The position numbers and the translations under genes were made by a program. Positions 34,934 through 43,093 of a stretch of 64,000 nucleotides of DNA are shown here, in pieces (within the stretch, counting starts at the first letter, position 1; each line of letters starts with the position of its first letter). The notes below the pieces were generated by a model. It saw nothing but the letters and a program-made list of their open reading frames with translations, was not told the origin of the DNA and made no database searches. The DNA is from Paraburkholderia ferrariae NBRC 106233 (GTDB lineage: Bacteria > Pseudomonadota > Gammaproteobacteria > Burkholderiales > Burkholderiaceae), in contig NZ_BAYB01000030.1 of NCBI RefSeq assembly GCF_000685035.1, positions 1-64,000 of the forward strand. The letters run 5' to 3'.

Positions 34934-36319
34934 TCAGGCCGCTCTGGCAGCCTGGCTCGCGAGGTGGCGGTCGATGGCCTGGGCGGCGAGCTTGCCGTCC
35001 TGCACGGCCTGCACCGTGAGGTCGGTGGCGCCGTGGCCCGCGCAGTCGCCGCCTGCCCACACGCCCGCGAGCGAGGTGGCGCCGTTCGCATCGACTGCGA
35101 TGCGCGTGCCGTTGTCCGTCAACTGCAGGCCGTCGATCCCTTCGGGCCGCAGCTTCTGGCCGATGGCCTTGAGCACCATGTCGGCTTCCACGCGCACGAT
35201 CTCGCCCGTGCCTTGCAGCGTCCCATCCGCGGCCAGCGCGGTGCGCTCGAACTCAACGGCTTCCACATGCGCGCCGCCTGCGATGCGCAGCGGCTTCGAC
35301 CACTCCACGAGCAGCACGCCCTGCGTGCGTGCGAATGCCTGCTCGGCCCACGTCGCGCTCATCTGCGCCGCGCCGCGGCGGTAGACGAGCGTCACCTGCT
35401 CCGCGCCCAGCTTGCGGCTTTGCACGGCGGCGTCGATGGCCGTGTTGCCGCCGCCGATCACGACCACCTTGCGTCCAACCGGCAGCGTGGCGAGATCGTC
35501 CGCGGCGCGCAGGCGTTCGATGAAATCGACGGCGTCCAGCACGCCCGGCAGCGCTTCGCCTTCGATCCTGAGCGCTTGCGTGCCGCCGAGCCCCATGCCC
35601 AGAAACACGGCGTCGTAGGACTCCTGCAACTGCGCGAGCGTGATGTCGCGGCCAAGGCGCTGGCCCTGCCGCAGTTCGATCCCGCCAATGGAAAGCAGCC
35701 ATTGCACTTCGCGCTGCGCGTAGTCGTCCACGGTCTTGTACGCGGCGATGCCGTATTCGTTGAGGCCGCCCGGCTTCTCGCGCGCGTCGAAAACGCTCAC
35801 GCTGTGACCCGCGAGCGCGAGCGTATGCGCGCAGGCGAGGCCGGCGGGCCCCGCGCCCACCACGGCCACGCGGCGCCCGGTTTCGCTCGTGCGCCTGAAA
35901 AGCGGCGCGGCGCCTTCGGCCTCGCGCGCCATCTGGAAGTCGGTGGCGTGGCGCTGCAGCGCGCCGATGCTGACCGGTTCGCCATCCTGATGATTTCGCA
36001 CGCAGGCGCCTTCGCACAGAATTTCGGTGGGGCAGACGCGCGCGCACATGCCGCCCAGCGGATTCGCGCTGAGTATGTCGCGCGCGGCGCCCTTCAGGTT
36101 GCCGTTGCCGATCTTGCGGATAAAGCTGGGAATGTCGATGCCGGTGGGGCAGGCCGCGATGCAGGGCGCGTCGTAGCAGTAGTGGCAGCGGTCGGCGGCC
36201 ACGATGGCGGCATCGACGGAAAGCGGCGGCGCGACATCGGCGAAATTGCAGCCGAGTTGCTCGGCACTGAGGCGGCCCGCGGCGACATCGGCCGCGGTTT
36301 TTTGCGTGGACTGGGACAT
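34934..36319 (-). CDS. preT: NAD-dependent dihydropyrimidine dehydrogenase subunit PreT
   Basis: The 461-residue protein is a GltD-like FAD/NAD(P) electron-transfer subunit with an N-terminal double [4Fe-4S] domain (CHYCYDAPCIAACPTGIDIP and CARVCPTEILCEGAC), the FAD motif VAVVGAGPAGLACAH and the NAD motif VVVIGGGNTAIDAAV. It passes electrons from NADH to PreA. I take the ATG at 36317-36319, which has AAGGAG upstream; an ATG nine codons earlier lacks a ribosome site. E. coli PreT is 412 residues, so this one is somewhat longer, mainly at the ends. Confidence 0.93.
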   Translation of the reverse strand: MSQSTQKTAADVAAGRLSAEQLGCNFADVAPPLSVDAAIVAADRCHYCYDAPCIAACPTGIDIPSFIRKIGNGNLKGAARDILSANPLGGMCARVCPTEILCEGACVRNHQDGEPVSIGALQRHATDFQMAREAEGAAPLFRRTSETGRRVAVVGAGPAGLACAHTLALAGHSVSVFDAREKPGGLNEYGIAAYKTVDDYAQREVQWLLSIGGIELRQGQRLGRDITLAQLQESYDAVFLGMGLGGTQALRIEGEALPGVLDAVDFIERLRAADDLATLPVGRKVVVIGGGNTAIDAAVQSRKLGAEQVTLVYRRGAAQMSATWAEQAFARTQGVLLVEWSKPLRIAGGAHVEAVEFERTALAADGTLQGTGEIVRVEADMVLKAIGQKLRPEGIDGLQLTDNGTRIAVDANGATSLAGVWAGGDCAGHGATDLTVQAVQDGKLAAQAIDRHLASQAARAA

Positions 36320-36468
36320 CCGGGTGCTCCTTTCGAGGCAAAACACGGGTCCGCCGGCTCGCGTTGCGCGTGAGCCGGTAGGTGGGGAAACGGGAGTGCA
36401 ACGCGGCTCTGCGGCCGCCTGGCTTCAGTCTGGGTTGGGCGCCGGGTTGGTGCGGGGTTGGTATCTAA

Positions 36469-37734
36469 TCAGCCTGGTTCGCTTGCGCGTTCGAGCATGG
36501 CGTGCAGCAGCACGTTCGCGCCGGCCTCGATCCATTCGGGCGTCGCGTCTTCGATCTCGTTGTGGCTGATGCCGTCGATGCACGGCACGAACACCATCGA
36601 GGTGGGCGCCACCGTTGCCAGATAGCAGGCGTCGTGGCCCGCACCGGAAACGATGTCGCGGTTCGAATAGCCGAAGCGATCCGCGGCGGCGCGCACGGAC
36701 TTCACGCAGGCCTTGTCGAACGGCACGGGCGCGTAATAGAAAATCTGTTCTAACTGGGCTTCGAGCTTGCCTTGCGCCGCGATCTTCGCAATGCCCTCGC
36801 GCAGTTCCGCGTCCATCTGCGCGAGCACGTCGTCCTGCGGGTGGCGGAAATCGACAGTGAAGAACACGCGGCCGGGAATCACGTTGCGCGAATTCGGGTG
36901 CACCTGCATCATGCCGACCGTCGCGCACGCGAGCGGCGCGTGGCGCAGGCCGATCTCGTTGACGAGCTGCACCACGCGCGAGGCGCCCAGCAGCGCGTCG
37001 CGGCGGCGCGGCATGGGCGTGGGGCCCGCATGCGCTTCCTGACCCGTAAGGACTACTTCATACCAGCGCTGACCCTGAGCGTCGGTGACCACGCCGATGG
37101 TCTTCTTCTCCGCTTCGAGTATGGGGCCCTGCTCGATGTGCAGTTCGAACGCCGCGTGAATCTTGCGGCCGCCGCAGGGAATATCGCCCGCATAGCCGAT
37201 GCGCGCGAGTTCCTCGCCGAGGGTCTTGCCGTCCACGTCCTTGCGCGAAAGCCCGTAGTCGAGCGTGAACACGCCCGCGAATACGCCGGAGGCCACCATG
37301 GCGGGCGCGAATCGCGAGCCTTCCTCGTTGGTCCAGATCACGACTTCCACGGGATGCTCGGTTTCGATGCCGTGGTCGTTCAGCGAGCGGATCACTTCGA
37401 GCCCGCCCAGCACGCCATAGATGCCGTCGAAGCGGCCGCCCGTGGGCTGCGAATCGGCATGCGAGCCGGTCATGACGGGCGGCAGCGCGTTATTGCGGCC
37501 CGCGCGCCGCATGAACACGTTGCCCATCTGATCGACGCTCACCGTGCAGCCCGCCTCCTTCGCCCATTGGACGATGAGATCGCGGCCCGTCTTGTCGAGG
37601 TCGGTGAGCGCGAGGCGGCACACGCCGCCCTTTGGCGTGGCGCCGATCTTCGCCATCTCCATGAGGCTGTCCCACAGGCGCTTGCCGTTCACATGGATCG
37701 CGGTGGTGAGCCCCGCTTCGCTGACTGCGTTCAT
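36469..37734 (-). CDS. M20-family N-carbamoyl-beta-alanine/allantoate amidohydrolase
   Basis: The 421-residue protein belongs to the hydantoinase/carbamoylase branch of M20 metallopeptidases (AllC, HyuC, beta-ureidopropionase). Metal and catalytic residues visible are H92 in TGSHADSQPTGGRFDG, D103, and the Glu pair in TNEEGSRFAP (E137, E138). It removes the carbamoyl group from N-carbamoyl-beta-alanine or its methyl form, giving beta-amino acid, CO2 and ammonia. It is the first gene of the minus-strand pyrimidine unit and 149 bases before preT. Allantoate is the main alternative substrate, but no other purine gene is present. Confidence 0.9.
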   Translation of the reverse strand: MNAVSEAGLTTAIHVNGKRLWDSLMEMAKIGATPKGGVCRLALTDLDKTGRDLIVQWAKEAGCTVSVDQMGNVFMRRAGRNNALPPVMTGSHADSQPTGGRFDGIYGVLGGLEVIRSLNDHGIETEHPVEVVIWTNEEGSRFAPAMVASGVFAGVFTLDYGLSRKDVDGKTLGEELARIGYAGDIPCGGRKIHAAFELHIEQGPILEAEKKTIGVVTDAQGQRWYEVVLTGQEAHAGPTPMPRRRDALLGASRVVQLVNEIGLRHAPLACATVGMMQVHPNSRNVIPGRVFFTVDFRHPQDDVLAQMDAELREGIAKIAAQGKLEAQLEQIFYYAPVPFDKACVKSVRAAADRFGYSNRDIVSGAGHDACYLATVAPTSMVFVPCIDGISHNEIEDATPEWIEAGANVLLHAMLERASEPG

Positions 37735-38124
37735 GCGTGTCCTCCTTGGCTTGACTTGCGATGCTTCGCTTGCCCGGGTGTTTCCTCGACAAGCGAAGCG
37801 CGTTCATGTTCAGAAAGCGTGCATCTCTGTCATCATCTGGGGCGCGCTGCGCGATGGCGGTGCATGCGCGGGGCGTCGTTGAAGTCCGCGAATTTCCGCT
37901 TCCGCGAATCCTGTCCGATTGGACAGGTTGTAGCCGATAAACTGCGCGAATTCAATGCGGTAATGCGAGCGAAAAGCGTGCCATCGATGCTGCATTGCGC
38001 GATGCGCGGCGTGTTTATTCCAGGCAGCGGCGCGCGCCGAAGCTTGCACAGTGGCTACAATGAAACCGTCGTCGCGAGGCCGCTGGCCCGCGGCGCCTTG
38101 TCTATCCTGAGCGGAACGAATGCC
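37735..38124. other. Divergent control region of the pyrimidine catabolism cluster
   Basis: About 390 bases between the amidohydrolase and the TetR gene contain no supported gene. The region holds the palindrome at 37910-37927 and presumably both divergent promoters. Confidence 0.6.
37910..37927. promoter_or_regulatory. Perfect inverted repeat, likely operator of the RutR-like regulator
   Basis: CCTGTCC (37910-37916) and GGACAGG (37921-37927) form a perfect 7-base inverted repeat around GATT. It is the clearest dyad in the region between the catabolic operon and the divergent TetR-family gene. E. coli RutR uses a different dyad (TTGACCA-N2-TGGTCAA), so this would be a variant site. Confidence 0.65.
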
Positions 38125-38847
38125 ATGCGCGACGACGATACGACCCCGCCTGCCGCGAACCTTACGGTGCGTGCTTCGGCAACGGGCCGCGAAACGGATG
38201 ATGCAGCGCACAAGCCGGTGCGCCGGCGCAAGGCATCGATACGGGCTTCGAACGAATCGCATCTGCTGGCCTGTGCGGAGGCCGTGTTCGCCGAACGCGG
38301 CTTCGAGGGCGCGAGCACCGCGCTGATTGCCGAACGCGCGGGCTTGCCGAAGGCGAATCTGCACTACTACTTCCCCACCAAGCTCGCGCTTTATTGGCGC
38401 GTGCTCGACGACGTGTTCGAAGAATGGAATGCGGCCGCCGACACGTTCGATGCGAGCGACGACCCGGTCATCGCCATCGGCGGCTACGTGCGCGCGAAGA
38501 TGGCGCTGTCGCGGCGCAGGCCGCTGGGTTCGAAGGTATGGGCCAACGAGATCATCAGCGGCGCGGTGCACATGCAGGACATCCTGCTCGAACGCGTGAA
38601 GCCGTGGATGGAGACGCGCGTGAAGCTGATCGAGCAGTGGATCGCGGAGGGGCTGCTCGCGCCCGTCGAACCGAAGACGCTGCTCTTCATGATCTGGGCG
38701 ACCACGCAGCACTACGCCGACTTCGAAGCGCAGATCCGCGCGCTTGCGGGCAAGCGCGCGCTTTCGGCGGCGGGATTCGAGGCGAGCACCGAAGAGGTGG
38801 TGCGCATGATCCTGCGGGCGAGCGGGGCGCGTTCGCCGCGCGAATGA
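38125..38847 (+). CDS. TetR-family regulator, RutR-like
   Basis: The 240-residue protein has a TetR helix-turn-helix (LLACAEAVFAERGFEGAST, then IAERAGLPKANLHYYFPTKLALYWRVL, about 46-95). The C-terminal part, with NEIISGAVHMQDILLERVKPWM and MIWATTQHYADFEAQI, is the pattern of RutR-type pyrimidine sensors. The long disordered N-terminus of about 40 residues is unusual but in frame; the start is the ATG at 38125 since further upstream sequence overlaps the control region and lacks coding character. It is divergent from the pyrimidine operon and likely represses it until uracil or thymine binds. Confidence 0.87.
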   Translation: MRDDDTTPPAANLTVRASATGRETDDAAHKPVRRRKASIRASNESHLLACAEAVFAERGFEGASTALIAERAGLPKANLHYYFPTKLALYWRVLDDVFEEWNAAADTFDASDDPVIAIGGYVRAKMALSRRRPLGSKVWANEIISGAVHMQDILLERVKPWMETRVKLIEQWIAEGLLAPVEPKTLLFMIWATTQHYADFEAQIRALAGKRALSAAGFEASTEEVVRMILRASGARSPRE

Positions 38848-38899
38848 GCGGCCGGGGCACGCGCACGCCGCACGCGTACGTCGTGCATGGGCGTGCCGC

Positions 38900-39382
38900 T
38901 CACACCTGCATCGACGGCACGTCTTTCATGCAGCGCAGCGCGAACATCGAGCGGCTATGCCGGATGCCGGCGATGCGATAGAGCTTCTCGCGCAGGAAGC
39001 GCTCGTAGCCGGCCGTGCCGTCCACGGCAACCTTGATCCAGTAGTCGTACTCCCCCGACACCAGATAGGCCTCCAGCACCTCGGGCAGCGCCGCGAGCGC
39101 TTCGCCGAAGCGCGCGAGCGCGTCGTCCTCGTGGCGGTCCAGCGTCACTTCCAGAATCACGATGTCCGCGTAGCCCAGTTTCTTCTGGTTCACGAGCGCG
39201 ACATACCCGTCGATATAGCCATCCGCTTCGAGCTGACGCGTGCGGTTCCAGCACGCCGTGGTGGACATGCCCACCTGGTCGGCGAGTTCGGCATTGGAAA
39301 GGCGCGCGTTCTTCTGCAGCGCGCGCAGGATCTTGTGGTCCTGGCTGTCGAGCGTTCGGGCGGGGCGTTCGCGGGCGGTCAT
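38900..39382 (-). CDS. Lrp/AsnC-family transcriptional regulator
   Basis: The 160-residue protein has the Lrp helix-turn-helix (LDSQDHKILRALQKNARLSNAE, then VGMSTTACWNRTRQLEADGYI) and a C-terminal RAM ligand-binding domain (VLEAYLVSGEYDYWIKVAVDG). Family length is 150-165. It is divergent from a LysE-type exporter, a pairing in which the regulator commonly activates export of an amino acid. A dyad just upstream of its start fits autoregulation. Confidence 0.9.
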   Translation of the reverse strand: MTARERPARTLDSQDHKILRALQKNARLSNAELADQVGMSTTACWNRTRQLEADGYIDGYVALVNQKKLGYADIVILEVTLDRHEDDALARFGEALAALPEVLEAYLVSGEYDYWIKVAVDGTAGYERFLREKLYRIAGIRHSRSMFALRCMKDVPSMQV

Positions 39383-39391
39383 GGTCGAAAA

Positions 39392-39419
39392 AGAATTGTA
39401 TTCAGTGAAATACGATTCT
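39392..39419. promoter_or_regulatory. Candidate Lrp operator
   Basis: AGAATTGTATT (39392-39402) faces AATACGATTCT (39409-39419) as an 11-base inverted repeat with one mismatch, six bases apart, ten bases upstream of the lrp start codon. AT-rich dyads of this size suit Lrp-family dimers. Confidence 0.6.
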
Positions 39420-39714
39420 AGCGGAATAACGTTCTGTAATTTCGCGTGACTGGCCCCTAAACAGGAAGCCTTTCCCCCGCTTCGGCCGGTATATTTTCCA
39501 GTGTGCCTTCATGCCCGGCACGACCCGCACGGCCATCTCGCCGGTGCGGGGCGCGCCGCCGCAGCCACGAGCCGCGGTGGACCGTCAGGCCGGATTGCCC
39601 TTGACCCCGCCGGCCGCCGGGCGTTTCACGCGAACCCTGCGTCAGGAGGAGCGTCCGACGGGCCTGAAGGCATGCACACGCCGTTTCAACCGTACTTCCC
39701 GTAGAACAAAAACG
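39420..39714. other. Remaining divergent spacer between lrp and lysE
   Basis: About 295 GC-rich bases with no supported gene. Promoter elements for the exporter should lie here, but I see no convincing -35/-10 pair. Confidence 0.4.
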
Positions 39715-40341
39715 ATGTCGATCCAGTTGTATCTGTCTTTTCTCGTCGCCGCGCTCGTGCTGGTCTATACGCCCGGTCCCGTCAACGTCCTCACCATGAG
39801 CCACGCCCTGCAAGCGGGCTGGCGGCGCGCGTTGCCCTGTGTCTGGGGCGGCACGCTGGCCGTGCTGCTGCAACTGGCGCTCACCGCGCTGTGCCTCAAT
39901 TCGCTGCTGCTCGTCAGTGAGCATTCGCTAACCGTGCTGCGCTGGGTCGGCGCGGCCTACCTCGTGTGGCTGGGTTGCAAGCAGTGGCGCAGCCGCGCGC
40001 TCGCGGGCGCCGAGACCGCCGCCGAGGCGCCCGGCGCGAGCCGCGGCGATCTGTTCTGGCGCGGTTTCGCCACTTCGGGGCTCAATCCGAAAACGCTGCT
40101 GTTCTTTCCCTCGTTCTTCCCGCAGTTCATGAGCGCCGATGCGCTCTGGAGCGCCAACCGTCAATATCTGCTGCTGGCGGCGACCTTTGCGGTCCTGTTT
40201 GCGGGCGGGGTGGCGTCGATGGCGCTGTTCTCGCACCGCCTGCGGCACGTGCTGCAACGGCCGAAGCGCATGCGCGCGGTGAACCGGCTGATGGGCAGCC
40301 TGCTCGTGGGGATGGGGGCGATGATGGCGGGGTTGCGCTAA
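39715..40341 (+). CDS. LysE/RhtB-family amino acid exporter
   Basis: The 208-residue inner-membrane protein has six predicted helices and the family's signature N-terminus VYTPGPVNVLTMSHALQAGWRRAL, plus GFATSGLNPKTLLFFPSFFPQF in the middle. It exports an amino acid or homoserine-lactone-like metabolite. The ATG at 39715 is chosen since the hydrophobic core begins at once; upstream in-frame sequence lacks coding character and no strong ribosome site is seen. The divergent Lrp-family gene is its probable regulator. Confidence 0.9.
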   Translation: MSIQLYLSFLVAALVLVYTPGPVNVLTMSHALQAGWRRALPCVWGGTLAVLLQLALTALCLNSLLLVSEHSLTVLRWVGAAYLVWLGCKQWRSRALAGAETAAEAPGASRGDLFWRGFATSGLNPKTLLFFPSFFPQFMSADALWSANRQYLLLAATFAVLFAGGVASMALFSHRLRHVLQRPKRMRAVNRLMGSLLVGMGAMMAGLR

Positions 40342-40453
40342 CGAGCGCGAGAACGCGGGCGGCGTTGCGCGGCGGAGCGGCGGTTAGTGGGCGCTCGCTT
40401 CGTTTGTCTGTTTCCTGGCAGCCTTCATGGCAGCTTCACGGCGGGCAACCCGC

Positions 40454-41560
40454 TCAAGGCGTTGCCGGGGCCGTGGCGGCGCTTGCGGGCGTCGAGGCTG
40501 CCGCTTTTCCCACCGCTGTTGCCGCCGCCGTTGCGCCATTGGCGGCCGGAGCCGCTGCCGAAGCGAGCGTCGTAGTGCCGCTGGCGAGCAGCGGCGGTTC
40601 GGCGGCCGCCTGGGCGGGCGCCGGGCTCGTCGTCATGGCCGCCGGGCTTGCCGCTGGCGTGAGGGCCGGCGTGAGCGTCGGCGCCGGCAGCGCACTGTCG
40701 CCGCCGGAACCCGGCGCGACCGGCACCGGCAGCGCAACGCCGGTCGCGGCGCCGCTGTGCGCGACCGGGGTTTGCGCCGCCTCGGCACCCGGCGTCACCG
40801 GCAGCGCCGCGGGGTGCACGGCCACGACATTTGCGGGCGCACCCGGCAGCACGGTTGCGGGTGCGGGCATCACGGCGGTCGCCGGCATGGTCGCCGGGAT
40901 TGTCGTCGGCACTGTTGCCGGGGGCGTTGCGGGCGTTGTCACAGGCGGCAGCGGCGTGATCTTGATGCTGCCGTCGCCCGGCACCGGCTCGCTGCGCACG
41001 GCAGTGGCGAGATAGCGCCCCACGAGTTCGAAGAAGCGATCGTAGAACCCGCTCGACTGGATCGTCTCGCTCGAAATCTTGACCATCGAGTCGCTGTTCG
41101 AGCGGATCGGCAGCGAAACCGAGCCCAGAATGGACAGCCCCACGCTCGCCGAAGTGTCGCTCTTCTTCAGCGCATAGCCGCTTTGCACCGCGTTCACATA
41201 AACCATGCTCGTATTCGACGAATCGCCGGGCGTGCAGACCGCGTGCACCTCCACGACGATGTGCGAATCGACGGCGGGCTGGAAGTCCTTGCTCGCGTCC
41301 ACCGTGTCGCTGTGCGGCATGGTCGTCATGTAGCCCTGGCTCAGCAGGGCGCGGCGCGCGCTTTCGCAGGCGTCGGTGCTCGGGTAGTTGAAGCCGCGCG
41401 AAAACTGGTTGGGCGCGGTGCTCAGCAGCTGATCGTCCTGAAACTTCGGCTGCGCGGACGAACACGCGCCGAGCCCCACCACGGCGGCGGCGACGACGGT
41501 TGCGGCAAGGGCTGCGAGCGGGCTCGGCAGATACGGGGCGACTCTGGAAAGGCGGGACAT
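40454..41560 (-). CDS. DUF2242 lipoprotein with Ala/Pro/Thr-rich tail
   Basis: The 368-residue protein has a lipoprotein signal (hydrophobic LAALAATVVAAAVVGLGAC with an LGAC lipobox near residue 33) and a globular DUF2242 domain (QFSRGFNYPSTDACESARRAL to FELVGRYL, about 50-195). The remaining roughly 170 residues are low-complexity Ala, Pro and Thr with a few Gly/Ser, resembling a wall- or membrane-spanning linker. I choose the ATG at 41558-41560 because it places the signal at the N-terminus; the frame is open upstream without a ribosome site. Function of DUF2242 is unknown. The gene is convergent with lysE. Confidence 0.85.
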   Translation of the reverse strand: MSRLSRVAPYLPSPLAALAATVVAAAVVGLGACSSAQPKFQDDQLLSTAPNQFSRGFNYPSTDACESARRALLSQGYMTTMPHSDTVDASKDFQPAVDSHIVVEVHAVCTPGDSSNTSMVYVNAVQSGYALKKSDTSASVGLSILGSVSLPIRSNSDSMVKISSETIQSSGFYDRFFELVGRYLATAVRSEPVPGDGSIKITPLPPVTTPATPPATVPTTIPATMPATAVMPAPATVLPGAPANVVAVHPAALPVTPGAEAAQTPVAHSGAATGVALPVPVAPGSGGDSALPAPTLTPALTPAASPAAMTTSPAPAQAAAEPPLLASGTTTLASAAAPAANGATAAATAVGKAAASTPASAATAPATP

Positions 41561-41720
41561 GTTTCGGACCGGACTATACGGCGATACATCGGACGGCATG
41601 CATTGTAGTTCGGTTCCGCATTGCGTGACGAAAGCGTCTTTTGCGCTCGGACCCCGTGAAAGCCGGCCGAAGGGCGGCTGCGTGGCGCCGCGGCGTGCGC
41701 CGTTATCGGTAACGCAACGC

Positions 41721-41756
41721 AAAAAGGGCGTCCCGACCCGTCGGAACGCCTTTTTT
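41721..41756. terminator. Bidirectional Rho-independent terminator
   Basis: AAAAAGGGCGTCCCGAC (41721-41737) pairs with GTCGGAACGCCTTTTTT (41740-41756), giving a GC stem flanked by A- and T-runs. It lies between the DUF2242 gene and the remnant permease and could serve the lost permease gene on the minus strand. Confidence 0.75.
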
Positions 41757-41837
41757 GCGGGGGGGAGGCTTCGACCCGCCACGTCGGTCGAAGCCTGAAG
41801 CCAGCCTTACACCGCCATTTCGGGCGGCGCGCGGCGG

Positions 41838-41999
41838 GAACACGCGCGCGCCGAAGCCGCGCGTCTTTTCGCCGCCCGCGGAGTATTGGCGGATCACGCA
41901 GAGGTTCACCGCGGTGAACGCGAGGAACGCGCCGAAGTTGCTGGACGAGGTGGACGTGGCGACGTCGAGCTTCAGTGCGATCAGGCCAATGGCGCGGGC
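41838..41999 (-). pseudogene. Remnant of an APC-family amino acid permease
   Basis: A short minus-strand stretch reads ARAIGLIALKLDVATST, SSSNFGAFLAFTAVNLCV, IRQYSAGGEKTRGFGARVF. This matches the late-helix segment of APC-superfamily permeases (a core such as NFGAFLAFTAVNL then VIR). Nothing before or after it continues the permease: upstream on the minus strand the sequence switches to a LuxR remnant on the other strand. It has no plausible start or full length, so it is a decayed fragment of a roughly 450-residue protein. Confidence 0.7.
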
Positions 42000-42016
42000 C
42001 ATCGTCGCCGAAAGCG

Positions 42017-42211
42017 GCACCTGCGCGCGAAATCGAAGTCGTGCGCCAGAGCCTGAGCGGCTTTTCCACGCGCGCGATTGCCGAGCGGCGGCAGATTTCG
42101 TTCGAGACCGTGCGGGCGCACAAGAAGCATATCTGCCCGAAGCTCGGCGTGAATTCGCAGTCCGAACTGTTTGTGCTCTTCTACGAGACGGGCGCGCACG
42201 AAGGCGCGTGA
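42017..42211 (+). pseudogene. Truncated LuxR-type DNA-binding domain
   Basis: About 65 codons encode a clean LuxR/FixJ helix-turn-helix: REIEVVRQSLSGFSTRAIAE, then ISFETVRAHKKHICPKLGVN and SQSELFVLFYETG, ending at a stop at 42211. The N-terminal sensory part is missing; upstream in-frame codons belong to the antisense of the permease remnant. An ATG at 41975 could give a 78-residue product, but I read this as the 3' end of a broken regulator gene. The junction with the permease remnant lies between 41999 and 42017. Confidence 0.7.
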
Positions 42212-42239
42212 GCGCAGCCCCTTGGCGTTGCCGCGCGCT

Positions 42240-42668
42240 TCAGAACTCGACCAGCGCGAAATCTTCCTTGCCTACGTCGCATAGCGGGCAGCGCCAGTCG
42301 GCGGGTACGTCGGCCCAGCGCGTGCCGGGGGCGAGGCCGTCGTCGGGAGCGCCGGCCGCTTCGTCGTACACCCAGCCGCAGATCACGCAGACCCACTGCC
42401 TGAAGCTGCCGTCGGCCGTTGCGGCGGTTGCCGCGGCGGTGCTCCGCGGCGCGCAGGCGCTATCGTCCGCGCGTGGCGTATCGAGCGCGACCACGAGCGG
42501 CGCCGAGGTGCCGCCTTCGCGCGCGGCCAGTTGCGTCTTGAGCGTGTCGAGGAGTTGCGCGGCTTCGCCGGCGGTGAGGTCGATCCAGTAGGGATCGCCT
42601 GCGCCGTCGTTCAGGCGTTCCGGCGAGAACTGGATTTCGAGTGCGACGCCTTTCTTGTACATGGGCAA
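42240..42668 (-). CDS. Rubredoxin with N-terminal extension
   Basis: The 142-residue protein ends in a complete rubredoxin domain: WVCVICGWVYDEAAGAPDDG and ADVPADWRCPLCDVGKEDFALVEF, with both CxxC iron ligand pairs. About 85 residues precede it, with a compact segment (VALEIQFSPERLNDGAGDPY, then WIDLTAGEAAQLLDTLKTQL) followed by an Ala/Thr linker. Stand-alone rubredoxins are about 55 residues, so this is a two-part protein. It would carry single electrons to a cytosolic partner; no rubredoxin reductase or alkane hydroxylase gene is adjacent. The start is 42668 or the in-frame ATG at 42662. Confidence 0.88.
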   Translation of the reverse strand: MPMYKKGVALEIQFSPERLNDGAGDPYWIDLTAGEAAQLLDTLKTQLAAREGGTSAPLVVALDTPRADDSACAPRSTAAATAATADGSFRQWVCVICGWVYDEAAGAPDDGLAPGTRWADVPADWRCPLCDVGKEDFALVEF

Positions 42669-42705
42669 ATAATGCGTAAAGCAGACTGCCCGGCGCGGAC
42701 CGGCT

Positions 42706-42843
42706 TCAGAGGAAGTAGCGGGCCGCGAGCGACACGGCCAGCCCGCTCGCCGCGATCAGCGCCAGCATCTGGAGCAGCGAGATCGACTTGTTCGAGGGGG
42801 CGGTCGTGTTGGCCGGGACAGGGTTACGGGAAGTCGTGTTCAT
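42706..42843 (-). CDS. Small single-span membrane protein
   Basis: A 45-residue reading frame starts MNTTSRNPVPANTTAPSNKS and ends in one hydrophobic helix (ISLLQMLALIAASGLAVSLA). A soluble Asn/Thr/Pro stretch followed by a membrane span is a sensible small-protein plan, and the frame is well isolated. No homologue comes to mind and no strong ribosome site is visible, so it is a candidate only. Confidence 0.45.
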   Translation of the reverse strand: MNTTSRNPVPANTTAPSNKSISLLQMLALIAASGLAVSLAARYFL

Positions 42844-43093
42844 GTTGCGTGGAGTCGCGCGGTGAGTGGGATCGAATGGGCGCCTGGAACGGCGCGCGGC
42901 GCGAGAGTTTCGCACGTTTTTCGCGCTCGCGGGGGCGATTCGGCGGTCACTGCGCGCAGCGGTCGCATGGGCGCTTCCCTGGCGACCGGAGCGTTGGCGC
43001 TGCACCACGGCCCCGATTATCGCCGCTAATCGGGCGCCGATTCGTGAGCGAGCGGAGATGCAGTATTTCCCGATGGTCAGGATCGGGCGTTGC

